DNA of 64,000 bases from Locusta migratoria. Taxonomy: Eukaryota; Arthropoda; Insecta; Orthoptera; Acrididae. The notes below the pieces were generated by a model, which was not told the origin of the DNA, made no database searches, and saw only the letters and a program-made list of their open reading frames with translations. The stretch is taken from contig CM048744.1 of assembly GCA_026315105.1 (NCBI GenBank), forward strand, positions 27,197,759-27,261,758. The letters are read 5' to 3'. Both the position numbers and the translations under genes were made by a program. This document shows positions 52,694 through 63,736 of the stretch, in pieces; position 1 is the first letter of the stretch; each line of letters opens with the position of its first letter.

Positions 52694-53146
52694 TCAAATT
52701 TGAAAGGGTTTATTCCAGTTGACATTGTCAAAAGCTTTCTCCACATCTACAAATGCTAAAAACGTAGGTTTGCGTTTCCTTAGCCTATCTTCTAAGATAA
52801 GTCGTAATGTGAGTATTGTCTCCCGTGTTCCTACATTTCTACTAAATCGAAACCGATCTTCCCCAAGATTGGATTCCACACGTTATTCCATTCGTCTGTA
52901 AATAATTCGTGTTAATATTTTGCAACTACGAGTTATTAAACTGACAGTTCTGTAATTTTCACATTTGTCTGCACTTTCTTTCTTTGGAATTGGAATTACT
53001 ATATTCTTCTTGAAGTCGGAGGGTATTTCCCCTGTCTCATACATCTTGCATACCAGGCGGAAAAAATTCTTCATGACTAGCTCTCCTATTGATATCAGCA
53101 GTTCAGAGGGAATATCATCCATTGCACGGGCCTTGTTTTGACTCAA
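52694..53146 (-). pseudogene. RTE reverse transcriptase core
   Basis: 52883-53146: AMDDIPSELLISIG, MYETGEIPSDFKKNIVIP and CENYRTVSLITRSCKIL. 52694-52879: TRETILTLRLILEDRLRK and FLAFVDVEKAFDNVNWN with the first catalytic Asp. The two frames are split by a change around 52880. Later blocks decay between 52270 and 52690. Confidence 0.87.
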
Positions 53147-53512
53147 ATCTTTCAGCGCTCTAACAAATTCTTCTCGCAGTATAGTATTTCCTATCTCTTA
53201 TTCCTCCTTCCATTTCTAGACTACTATCTTGAAGGTTATTTCCTTTGTACAGACCTTCTATATATTCGTTCCATAGTTCAGCTTTCCCCTCTTTGCTTAG
53301 TACTGGTTTTCCGTCTTAGTTCTTGATATTCATACAGCTGATTTTCTTGTCTCCAAATTTCTCTTTTATTGTGCTGTAGGCGGTATCTATCTTTTCCCTA
53401 GTTATACATTCTTCTACGGTTCTGCATTTGTCCTCTAGGCCACTCCTGCTTCCTTTCAATCTTATTTTTCAGACGTTTGTACTTCCTTTTGCCTACTTCA
53501 CTTGCTGAATTT

Positions 53513-54530
53513 TTATATTTTCTCATCAATTAATTCCAGTATCTCCTGTCTTATCCAGAGAATTCTATTAGGCCTTGTCCTTCTGCCTATATGATCCTCT
53601 GCGGTCTTAACTACCCTACCTCTCAGAGCTACCCATTCTTCTTCTACTGTATTACTGTACCCCGTTTCAGCCAATCCTTGCCTAATGCTCCCTCTGAAAC
53701 TCTCAACCACTTGTGGGTCCTTCTTTTTGTCCAGGTTCCATCCCCTAACTTTTCCACATTTCTACAGTCTCGTAAGTTTTAATCTACAGTAGATTACCAA
53801 TAAGTTATGGTCAGAGTATATATCTGCCCCTGGGTATCTCTTACAGTAACCTGGTTCCTAAATCTATTCCTTAGCATTATAAAGTCAGTCTGGTACCGTC
53901 CAGTGTCTCCTGGTCTCTTCCACGTATACAGCCTCTATCATGATGTTCGAACCAAGTGTTGGTGATCATTAAATTGTGGTCTGCACAGAATTCTACCAAG
54001 TGATCTCCTCTTCAATTCCTTTTCCCCAGTCCATACTTACCTACAGTTTCTTCTCTTCCTTTCCCTAGTACCGAGTTCGAGCCCCCATCACAATCAAGTT
54101 TCCGTCTCCCTTAATTTTCTGATTAATTTCTGTTAACTCCTCATACATATCTTCGATCTCCTCATTATCGGCAGAGCTAGTTGGCATATAAAATTGCACT
54201 ACTGTGGTCGGTGATGTTTTTGTGTCTATCTTTGCTACGATAATGCGTTAACTATGCTGTTCGTAGTAATTTACCCGCATTCCTATTTTTTTATGTATTA
54301 TCAGACCTACTCCTGCGTTACCGCCAAATGATTTCGTGTTTATAACCCTGCACTCACCTTACCAGTAATCCTGTTCATCCTGGCAATGAGCATCGCTAAT
54401 CCCTACCATATCTAACATTACCCTATTAATTTTTCTTTTCAAAGTTTCTAACCTACGCGATTAAGGGTTAGAACATTCCACGTTCCAATCCGTAGAATGC
54501 CTGTTTTGTTTTTTCTTGATGACGGCATCC
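53513..54530 (-). pseudogene. RTE endonuclease and linker, degenerate
   Basis: 53513-53710 is the linker (DHIGRRTRPNRILWIRQEIL). Right of it, minus-strand codons give RIGTWNVLTL (about 54490), NAGVGLIIHKKIG (about 54310), VVQFYMPTSSADNEEIE (about 54200) and LIVMGA where GDFN/GDWN is expected (about 54090). These are the AP-endonuclease motifs of RTE elements, with stops between them. Confidence 0.75.
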
Positions 54531-54650
54531 TCCTGAGTAGTCCCCGTCAGAAGATCCGATTGGGGGACTATTTTACCACCGGAATGTTTTACCCAAGAAG
54601 ACACCAACATCATATATTCATATAGTAGAGCTGCATGTCCTTAGTAGTTT

Positions 54651-57015
54651 CCCCTTATTTTCTACCCTTTGCAGTAAAAGTAGACCACTGTACGTAATAA
54701 AAGCTTAATTCTGGGAGGAGGCATGCAGATAAGAATTTACTGTTATAAAAAAGCTTAATTTTAGCAGTAAAATTAGCAAGAGATCCGTGTGAACTACCGG
54801 CTACTCCCTGCGGTAAAACCTTGTTCCCTGGCCCTAATTGAGAACTGACTTGGTTCAAATTACTCTAACAACAGGAAGTTAACGACACAGTGGCCAATAT
54901 AGGTAGTAGCTCACACGAAATCACACACAGACATTAACAAAAAAAAAAAAAAAAAAACACCACAGTGAAAGTTATTCCATAAAGGTGGCTAAAGAAAAAC
55001 AATTTATAGTGCAACGGAACATAGAAAATTGCATCTGAGCTTGTTCTCAGCACTGGTGAAAAAAATGTTAAATGAAACGGGGAATGTGCTTAAAACTACA
55101 ATTTATAGGCAAGTCAAAAATTATACTGAACTTAACTTGTTTATCCAGGTCGAACACAAGCAAAATGGGGAACCAATTTTGTTAATACAATAAAAATGCA
55201 ACCCACTAAAATAATGTACTTAAGTTTACCTATCTTACACAGACTATGCCCAGCATTGAATTTAACATAAATTAGACAAAACTTAGCGGTACTGGGGGAA
55301 GGATTTACAAACAACACTCACTTGCTCACAAACACGCAATGCAACAGCGAAACACACCAAAATCAGCGTCCTGAAGCCAGGCAGAAGCGGACGCCGCTAT
55401 CGTTGGCGGAATTCAGCAAACTCGGAGGTACTACACAACACAATGTACAACAAACTGCGAAGATGACTCCGGTCTGTCATGCCTGATTTGAGATGATGCG
55501 TGAGTATAGCAAAGTTAAGTTGCATCTAGATTAGACCGCGAGCAAACATGCTAACGCCGACACACAGATACGATACATGATCGCACTCCACTGAAGGTGA
55601 AATAGTTAAAAATCGGATTCATTGCCCAAAATCACGGGGGACTCTTTAAGTTACAATTTCAGAGTAAACTATCTAGGCACTGGTTTTATGAGAAGTGGCG
55701 TGAATTCAGGTGACTAGCTGCAAACCCCTGAAGTCGGAGTTCGGACCCACGTGGTTCCGAAAACCGAAAAAAATGTATAAATTCAAATTCCGAAAAATAG
55801 AGAAAATTAACTACAGCATGCAACCCCTAGAACTGCGCAGAATTTCACAAGGAAGCTACTGAAGTGCAGCAACGTGCGATTGGGAGCGATTACAGAGACG
55901 GAAAAAGTCACGTCTCAAAACTCGGAAAAGTGAAATAATTACAAAGTCGGAAAATAAAAACTACGGCATGCAACCCATAGATATGTTTAGAATTTTTATA
56001 AATTCTATTGAAGGAAGTTGTATAAGGCTCGGAGAGAATTACTGACAAAGACTGAGTGCATACCACAAGTTCGGAAAAGGAACAGCAAAATTAAAAAAAA
56101 AACAGGCGAGGAGAGAAGATCGCGAAATGTTAGTGGAAATCAGAAGGATACAGGCATGGTTACTTGCCTGAAGGGCATGGAACAAACAATATTGGAAGCT
56201 GAAGGCTTTGCTCTAAGAACCGACCACGTGCAACACATATCATTTATAGAAGAAAACGATAAGAAAAATTTTACATGCACTGTACAAAAATGAACATATC
56301 GTCTGTTAGAAACCGGGCCCCACAAAGTTAGAAAGAATTTACACAGAGTTCGTACACCGCCACATGATCACAAAACTTTTGAATATACCAGGCCATAATC
56401 AAACTGCAACACATACACCACGTTTATTTATCGGAAAGAATATTCCAAAAAATTAATCTAAGTTCAAGAGTCTAAGTTAAACATTCTAGCCAACGAATCG
56501 CTAAAATCTCCTCAGGCACAACCAACCTTACCTCACCGCAGTCCGAGCACCAAGTGAAGTCCGAGCGGCCACCAGGCTTGAAAAGCTACCGGAAACTGAG
56601 AAATCCAGCGGTGGTGGGGAGAGAAGATCGTGTGACTCGCCCTGGAGACAGCTTGTCGACTAGCCTGTAACTAAAGGTTGTAGAAACCTCTTTGGTCGCA
56701 TAATCAGCAGGGGTTGGTAACGACTAACTATCGATTCTGAGTCACTTTCATAACCACAATAATAAATTATTAAAATTACAAAATCCTAGCAATATTAACT
56801 AACATTTCAGAAATTAATATTTTAAAACATGAAATAAAAATGCTGTTCCTCATGCCTTGAAAAGTCGGGTTCTAGTTTCAAGAAAATGCTAATCTAGCGA
56901 CATCAAATAAGTTTCAATTTTATAAAAAAATGTATGGAAGACGACAGACGGTCGTCTTTCAGCAGTAACTGAATGGTAAAGCCACGTTACAGAATATATG
57001 ACTTCAAATGGAATG
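54651..57015. other. No recognisable gene (2.4 kb)
   Basis: Holds an A run (54940-54957). The string GGCATGCAACCC(A/C)TAGA near 55960 resembles GCATGCAACCCCTAGAACTG near 55815, so a diverged local duplication of roughly 150 bases is likely. The 91-codon frame at 56018-56293 is listed separately. Confidence 0.45.
56018..56293 (+). CDS. Unassigned 91-codon open frame
   Basis: Lys/Arg-rich first half (RKRNSKIKKKTGEE), then a more ordinary second half (LKGMEQTILEAEGFALRTD) ending FTCTVQK. No family is recognised. No promoter, splice site or polyadenylation context supports it. It may be chance; it is listed because it is open and not explained by any repeat that I can name. Confidence 0.15.
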   Translation: MYKARRELLTKTECIPQVRKRNSKIKKKTGEERRSRNVSGNQKDTGMVTCLKGMEQTILEAEGFALRTDHVQHISFIEENDKKNFTCTVQK

Positions 57016-57026
57016 GGCAAAGCTGA

Positions 57027-57187
57027 GCCGACCACGGTGGCCGAGGGGATTGAGACGCTTCAGTCACGCTCTGCACGGCCACTACGGTCGGGGGTTCGAA
57101 TCCCCCCTCGGGCATGGATATTTGTGCCGTCCTTAGTTGTAGCTAGTTCATAAGTAGTTTGTAAGTTTAGGGACTGATGACCCCGTA
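57027..57187 (+). mobile_element. Type 1 SINE, 3'-truncated but with target duplication
   Basis: Head and most of the body, stopping after GACTGATGACCCCGTA; the last 35 or so bases including the tail are missing. Still flanked by GGCAAAGCTGA / GGCAAAGCCGA (57016-57026, 57188-57198; one mismatch), so the short form itself was integrated. Confidence 0.9.
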
Positions 57188-57196
57188 GGCAAAGCC

Positions 57197-57285
57197 GAAA
57201 ATGTGTACCCATCCGGAATTCGAACCCAGGTCTCCTGCTTTCTAGGCAGTTGCGCTGACACCTACTCCACTGGGGACACTGTGAT
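57197..57285 (-). mobile_element. tRNA-like SINE head, family 4 (minus)
   Basis: On the minus strand: CCCCAGTGGAGTAGGTGTCA and GGGTTCGAATTCCGG followed by ATGGGTACACATTTTC. It matches 5610-5700. The type 1 SINE just to the left is inserted into the 3' side of this older element. Confidence 0.65.
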
Positions 57286-57671
57286 CACCGCACCTACAAG
57301 GACTACATGTATACTGACAACTACTTCTTACAGTTAGTATGATGTAGTGTATAAATGGGATATGTCACCAGGAGTATCTAAAACTTCTTGATTTATTTAA
57401 TTCAATTTACACAATACAATAGCAAACACTGAGAGGGAGATAGGGTACATATATTTCAGTAATGATGTAAATAGTTCTTTGATTAAAACCGCGAGGAAAA
57501 TAATTCTGTGATACAATGTGAAAATGTGCTCCGCAGTTTTCTTACTTGCAGCCAGCCTGAATTAATACAGTAGGGTGTGGAAACAATTAGGGAAATGTTT
57601 CTCTCGGGTTTATTGAGGTTTGGTAATGGATGGGACTAAAACTCATCACTCCCCCGTGTTATCTGTATAGT
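57286..57671. other. No recognisable feature
   Basis: Short spacer before the TA target of the next Tc1-like copy. Confidence 0.4.
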
Positions 57672-57673
57672 TA

Positions 57674-59016
57674 CATTCCAGGCCATTAAAATTGTTACAC
57701 CACGAAGATGAAGTGCTACAGATGCGAAATTTAATCGACAGGAAGAAGCTGCTGTATTATGCTAATGATTAGCTTTTCAAGCGCCGATGGCGATACCTAC
57801 AACGTGCTGATATGAGGAAAGTTTCCAACCGATTTCTCCTACACAAACAGCAGTTGACCGGCGATGCCTAGTGAAACTTTGTTGCGATGCCTCGTGTAAG
57901 GAGGAGAAATGCGTACCATCGCGTTTTCCGACTTTGATAAAGGTCGGATTGTAGCCTATAGCGATTGCCGTTTACCGTATCGCGACATTGCCGCTTGCGT
58001 TGGCCGCGATCCAATGAGTGTTAAAAAAATCTGGAATCGGTGGGTTCAGGAGGGCAATACGGAACGCCGTGCTGGATCCAAGTGGCATCGTATTACTAGC
58101 AGTCGAGATGACAGGCATCTTATCCGCATCTCTGTAATGGATCGAGCAGCCACGTCTCGATCCCTGTGTCAGCAAATGCGGACGTTTGCGAGACAACAAC
58201 CATCTGCACGAACAGTTAGAGGACGTTTGCAGCAGCATGGAATATCAGCTCAGAGACCATGGCTGCGGTTACCCTTGACGCTGCATCACAGGTAGGAGCG
58301 CCTACGATGGTGTACCCAACGACGAACTTGGTTGCACGAATGGCAAAACGTCATTTTTTCGAATGAACCCAAGTTCTGTTTACAGCATCATGGTAGTCGC
58401 ATCCGTGTTTGGCGACATCGCGGCGAACGCACATTGGAAGCGTGTAATCGTCATCGCCATACTGGCGTATCACCCGGCGCGATAGTATGGGGTGCCATTG
58501 GTTCTACGTCTCGGTCACCTCTTGTTCGCATCTACGGCACTTAGAACAGTAGCCGTTATATTTCAGATGTGCTACGACCCGTGGTTCTATCCTTCACACC
58601 CTACATTTCATCAGGATAATGCACGACCGCATGTTGCAGGTCCTGTACAGGCCTTCATGGATACGAAAAATGATCGACTTCTGCCCTGGCCAGCACATTC
58701 TCCAGATCTCTCATCAACTGAAAACGTATGGTCAATGGTGGCCGAGCAACTGGATCGTCACAATACGCCAATCACTACTCTTGATGAACTGTGGTATCGT
58801 GTTGAAGCTGCATGGGCTGCTGTATCTGTCCACGCCATCCAAGCCGTTATGACGGCCAGAGGTGGTTGTTCTGGCTACTGATTTCTCAGGATCTATGCAC
58901 CCAAATTGCGTGCAAATGTAATAACATGTCAGTTCCAGTATAATAAATTTGTCCAATGAGTACACGTTTATCATCTGCATTTCTTCTTGGTGTAGCAATT
59001 TTAATGGCCAGTAGTG
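57674..59016 (+). mobile_element. Tc1-like transposon, copy E (1343 bp, full length)
   Basis: Begins CATTCCAGGCCATTAAAATT and ends GCAATTTTAATGGCCAGTAG TG, with TA on both sides (57672-57673, 59017-59018). The left terminus has several mismatches to the right one. The transposase gene covers the full expected length but is broken. Confidence 0.94.
57888..58881 (+). pseudogene. Tc1-like transposase, copy E, broken
   Basis: The usual start (MPRVRRRNAYH at 57888) is followed by a one-base insertion; the long frame resumes by 57909 and holds FDKGRIVAY, WNRWVQEGNTERR and SRDDRHLIRI. A stop follows LTLHHR. Next: LHEWQNVIFSNEPKF, where the first catalytic Asp is Asn (codon 58362-58364). After a further stop and a deletion near 58594, the frame shifts to give FHQDNARPHVAG (second Asp) and SPDLSSTENVW (catalytic Glu, DD34E). 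C-terminus LDELWYRVEAAW. Inactive. Confidence 0.9.
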
Positions 59017-59018
59017 TA

Positions 59019-60243
59019 TATGCAGGCCTGCTAAGAGACGGCACTGGGAACGGAAATGGATGTGGGATTGGACCCTGTCTCGAAACATATAACACCAATT
59101 TTATTGTGATTTTGAAGACACTCTGACATGTTTTTAAAAGTCACATAATTCGGCGAACATTGTTAATTCACAATAATATACTCTCACGGTCGATGTATAG
59201 AGTAAAATATAATTTCTTATTATACAGAAAAGATATATTGACAAATGCAATTTATTCTATTGCAATATACGCTGCACGAGATACTGTCGGCAAAAATCGA
59301 GGAAAATAATGGTTGTTTACGGTGCAGTTGATTGAATTCTCGGTCTGGTAATATGCACAATTCTATTGTCGATTCACTGTGAATGTCATTAGCTTCGACT
59401 GTATGTCGGGTGCTGTGATATTCTGTATTACAGAGCTTGTAAACATTCTAGAAAATTATGCAGATTATAACGTCATAGCTTAATATTTAAAAAGCAGACG
59501 TCACCGAGGAAACGTTCATTATTGCGAAGCAGAACACTAATTTTATATATTGGTATGTAACTCTTTCTAATGTTCTGTTGTCATGTAGACACGAATATAA
59601 TATTGCATATCAATAATAATGTATCTGCAGGTGATCGATCTTATATACAAATGCACTTTTAATCACTCAGAAGTGCGTGAAATGTTGCTCTTATTATATA
59701 AACAATGAACCATCGAATGTGGTTTGCTATTATTAGTCACAGAAAATAATCTGTAAAATTTGTTTCAGGTTTTAAAGTACCATATACTGTTTTGCTATTA
59801 AATTGTGTAAAAATAGACTTACTAGTTGAAGAGATTATACAAGTTTTACGAGCATATTTGCAGCAACGACATATCTGATTTCCACACACATTTTCACTTA
59901 AAATTACAACGATAGAGTTAGTTACAAATTTGAAATAACATTGGTGGATATGTTTGTAATTTTAATGTATTTAAGTGTTATATATTTAGTATAAAGAAAT
60001 ATTTTGTAGCACACTTGCGTGATGAACCATGCTAAGATCGTGCTCTAGATTTCACATTTGTTTTATATTGAAGTCCTAGAGCTTCCTTCACATCGTTATA
60101 AGTCAACCGATGCATTTATGGTCATTGCTTTATTAAGAAAAATTTATACTTTCATGGTTCCTATTATTTGAGAAAACTAGGAATAATTTTTGTTATACAC
60201 CACCATTAGTATTCTATTACAATTGAAGCAAGAAAATAGTCGC
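59019..60243. other. No recognisable feature (AT-rich, 1.2 kb)
   Basis: Strongly AT-rich with no open frame of note and no repeat that I can match. Confidence 0.5.
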
Positions 60244-60255
60244 AAACCCATGTTT

Positions 60256-60446
60256 GTAATATTTGTAAAGATTATGGGACTTAACTACGGGGTCATCAGT
60301 CCCTAAACTTACAAACTACTTATGAACTACTTACGAACTAAGACGGCACAAATATCCATGCCCGAGGGGGGATTCGAACCCCCGACCGTAGTGGCCGTGC
60401 ACACCGTGACTGGAGCGCCACAGTCCCCTCGGCCACCGCGGCCGGT
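60256..60446 (-). mobile_element. Type 1 SINE (minus) with 12-bp duplication
   Basis: Full-length body and head, tail slightly altered. Perfect duplication AAACCCATGTTT (60244-60255, 60447-60458). Confidence 0.95.
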
Positions 60447-60458
60447 AAACCCATGTTT

Positions 60459-61480
60459 CAAAATTCCCACTGTGTCATTCAAAGAAGTATCGAACAAATC
60501 TGATGAATGAGTGTGGAAAAAAAAGTAATCAACAAAGAATACCACCACTATAACTGAGGCACATTAATGAATATGGCCTTGGAAAGTAATGAGGAAAACA
60601 GTTATCAGTATTTCCAAACCGAGAAAAATATATATTGCCCGTGACCTCCACGGCAAGAGAGAAAACTGATACGATTTTTCAATTTACGTTTTATTTCAGG
60701 CCTACTCAATAATGAAGTATTGTAAGCAAGAAACGTGTCAACTCAAAATATGCCGCTCCTTTTCAGTGATTCTTTAACACCTTCCAGTAGCGAGTCTGGA
60801 GTGCCACTGTTTTTGCCTGCAGTAAAACTATAGCACAAATGCCATTAGGTTGAATATAGCTGGATGAAGAATGTATGGTAACGATCCGTTTTCTATATGT
60901 GCCTGTAAGATGTTATTTCATAATACGTCTACTAAAATATTGCTACAGTATTGACGTATGGTATGATTGGCTAGATGGTTTAGAAACACTAATATGTGAA
61001 TGAATTATCAACTGGTAACCACGAGTATGTTATAACTTTAGTCCTATGGTCGCCTATCACGTTAGAAAATATCGTAACAGAACTGGTAAAAATGACACAT
61101 CTATTAGTATTACATAAATTCCCTTATAATGTTCTAAATGACATTAAATGCCGTTCAGGATGAACATATACTATAGATTTGAACACAAGTCCAGTGCAGT
61201 TGAAACACGTCCATATAGCGTGTTCCATTTATTTTATCCCCAGTAAATTCCATGTTGGAATTGGTGCTCCACGACTGTATTTGATTTGTGGTAATTCTTT
61301 CAACAATCAGTCGTGTAATCTAATTTCGACCACTGTGTGGTCATTATCAATGCTTAAAACGAATTAAAATACTTAAAACATCTCGACCTCCATGTTGGAC
61401 CCACGAGATGAAAAACACTGGTGCAGACTATCGATGTCACCGCTGTTCGCATTGTGCATGCATCTGCACCCCAAGAACTT
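60459..61480. other. No gene; one short shared fragment
   Basis: 61196-61235 (GAAACACGTCCATATAGCGT) matches the segment at about 48690-48712. Otherwise nothing identifiable. Confidence 0.45.
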
Positions 61481-61485
61481 CCTGC

Positions 61486-61640
61486 CTATTTTCTAACAAT
61501 ATTATTTCTTGTTTTCAGTTTCTGGCCAACATTCTTACGGTGTTCTTTATAGATGAGCAACGTATTAAGTGTAACGCCCAGATACTTAGGATGGAAGATG
61601 TGTTTCTCACTCTGTTGGCTAAATAACACAGTCAAGTTAC
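61486..61640 (-). pseudogene. LINE RT-thumb fragment
   Basis: Minus-strand codons read HPKYLGVTLNTLLIYKEH then KLKTRNNIVRK, a conserved segment after the polymerase palm in Jockey/CR1-type LINEs. The open frame continues beyond into GC-rich sequence that is unlikely to be coding. Confidence 0.65.
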
Positions 61641-61819
61641 GCACCAAGAGACAGATAGAGGTGTAAGGAGGAGGAGACGGACAAACAGGGTGAAAAAGTT
61701 GACGTAAAACGTTAATTTCTGTCCCCCTCCCTCCCCCCCCCCCCTCTTGTGAGTTCTTGCACGGGCCGTCCCTCCACATTTTGAGCTCGCGTAATTTATC
61801 GGTGTCCGGTAACAGATAG

Positions 61820-62400
61820 CCTACGCGGCTTCTTGCCAGCCACGCGCCGCGGCGGCAGCTCCCGTGCCTCTCCTCGACGGCGACAATGGCCTGCAGCAGC
61901 AGCGGCGGCGGCAAGAACGGCTGCGCCGGGATTCCCCGCGGCCGCCAGCGCACTGTGCCGGGATTCCCCGCGGCCGCCGCCGCCACTGTGCCGGGGACTC
62001 CCGGCATTCCGCGGCGGGCGATTAGCCGGGCAGCCGCGCGCATGCGCAGCGGCAAGGCACGCACCGGCGCGGCCGCGGGATCTAGTATTCATGGGCTGCC
62101 TGCCCGCGCGCCTGAGTGATTTGAATAATGCAGCCCCGAGAAATCTACTTCCAGCCCCCCCCCCCAACCCCCTCCATCCCTCCCTACCGTCCTTCCGAGC
62201 TGCGGCCGTCCGCCTTAAATATTTATGCGCGCCGTATTATAATATATGTGTTTAAATCGGCCGCGCCGCGCCGTGTGAAATACGGCGGTGCGGCGTATTC
62301 CGCTGGAGGCAGGGGCCCGCCTCTGGCGCATCCACTTGCTGTCGCGGCCGCAGCCCACCGACACAGCTGGACTCGGCCGCCTGGCTCTGTCGTGGCGCCT
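61820..62400. promoter_or_regulatory. CpG island with 32-bp repeats (candidate promoter)
   Basis: Very GC-rich with dense CpG. Three imperfect units starting GCCGGG (61925, 61957, 61990) carry ATTCCCCGCGGCCGCC. GCGCATGCGCAG at about 62037-62048 fits an NRF-1-type palindrome, and TTAAATATTTATGCGC (62215-62230) could be a TATA-like site. Long open frames on both strands follow from composition. No transcript can be proved. Confidence 0.3.
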
Positions 62401-62477
62401 GTCGAGTCAAGACAAATGGCCAGTGGAAAATGTGAAGCACTTGAATGGGAAACTGTCGTCAGAAGACCAGATTTACC

Positions 62478-63125
62478 GTACCTCTACATCTACATGCATA
62501 CTCTGCAAATCACATTAAAGTGCAAGGTACTATAGTTCGCAGGAAAAAGGAACACATAAATCTTTCTGTTTTCGATCTGATTACTCTTATTTTATTATGA
62601 CGGTCGTGTCTCCCTTTGTAGGTGGGTGCTAACTGTATGTTCGCATTTTGAAGAAAGAGTTGGTGAAAGGAATTTCGCGAATAGATCTCGTCTTTCTTTC
62701 AATGATTTACACTCCAACTCGTGCCTCATTTCTGTGACGCTCTCTCCCCTATATCGCGATAATACAAAACGAGATGCCCTTCTCTTAATTTTCTCTAAAT
62801 CTTCCGTTAATCCCACCTGGTGTAGATCCCACGATAGGCAGCAGTACTCAAAAATAGGACGCACAAATGTAATGTAAGCAGTTTCTTTTGTAGAATCGTT
62901 GCATCTTCTATGTGTTCTGTCAGTGAAACATAGTCTTTGGTTTGCCTTCCATACAATATTTTCTACGTGTTCTTTCCAATTTAAGTTGTTCGTAATTGTT
63001 ACTCCTAGGTATTTAGTAAAATTTACGGCCTCAAGGTTTGACTGATTTACTGTGTAACTGCAGTTTAACGGATTTCTTTTAGTGGTCATATGGATGACTT
63101 CACACGTATCATTATTAAGAATCAA
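62478..63125 (-). mobile_element. CR1/Jockey-like LINE 3' part with open 176-codon end
   Basis: The tail is at left: TACATCTACATGCATACTCT. The coding part (62595-63125) stays open for 176 codons: MILNNDTCEVIHMTT, FTKYLGVTITNNLNWKEH, FVRPIFEYCCLSWDLHQV, IKRRASRFVLSRY and SLKERRDLFAKFL. This is the best-preserved copy of the family found at 1.8, 20.6, 33.6 and 48.6 kb. 5'-truncated; polymerase palm absent. Confidence 0.87.
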
Positions 63126-63736
63126 TTACCAATTTTTGCACCATGCTGATACCTTAACTATACATTAGTGTAAACAAAATCCATATTAATTCACATCCTG
63201 TCCAGGTGTCCCAGATTTGCCCGTGAACGTTTGAACTTCCAGCAGACATCGCTCAAGATGAGATAACCCCTTCCTTAGTCAGCTTCTTCCCTTTCCTTTA
63301 CAAAAGACTTTCGTCTGTATGAAGTCATAATTAAGTTTATTAAGACCACTGGACACGTCCTAGAAGTATTAACTGTGATAGTAATACATTATAAGGTTCT
63401 ACTTGCGAAGATGCTTCAGAAATGATCTGAATTGCAGTAAAGTGCAGTTTCATCAACTTTGGTAACTAATAGTCTGACCTCTAATGACGAACACCAGTGT
63501 TGGCTCACAGTTTTCACTTACCCATTTCGTCAAAATGTACTTCTCCTTTTGTTTATTTAATTGTATATGCATTGCCACTCTCTTTATTGTAGATAACCAC
63601 AATGAGTTAAAGCTCATAAGGAAAAATAAATAAATAAAGTAATTCCTGTGGCGTTTCTTTTTATTTAATGGGCTGTGACTGAAAACATCGCCTTACTGTT
63701 AATTCTCCCTCTAGTTGTCATTACTGAACACTTGAA
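63126..63736. other. No recognisable feature
   Basis: About 600 bases between two minus-strand LINE ends; nothing identified. Confidence 0.4.

Larger units (their letters stand above)
50872..54650 (-). mobile_element. RTE-like LINE (CAA-tailed family), nearly complete, two nested insertions
   Basis: The minus-strand element runs from the endonuclease (right) to a (TTG)n tail (50872-50884). It is split by a type 1 SINE (50897-51091) and by a plus-strand LINE end (about 51250-52015). Without these it is about 2.8 kb, the most complete RTE copy here. The coding region has many stops. Confidence 0.87.

Noticed and set aside
61486..62064. A 192-codon minus-strand gene
   Set aside because: Only its last ~45 codons match a LINE; the rest is CpG-island translation in a Gly/Ala/Arg-rich frame.
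61833..62535. Overlapping plus-strand genes of 135-140 codons
   Set aside because: Ala/Pro/Arg-rich frames from GC-rich DNA, with equally long frames on the other strand; no motif or conservation visible.
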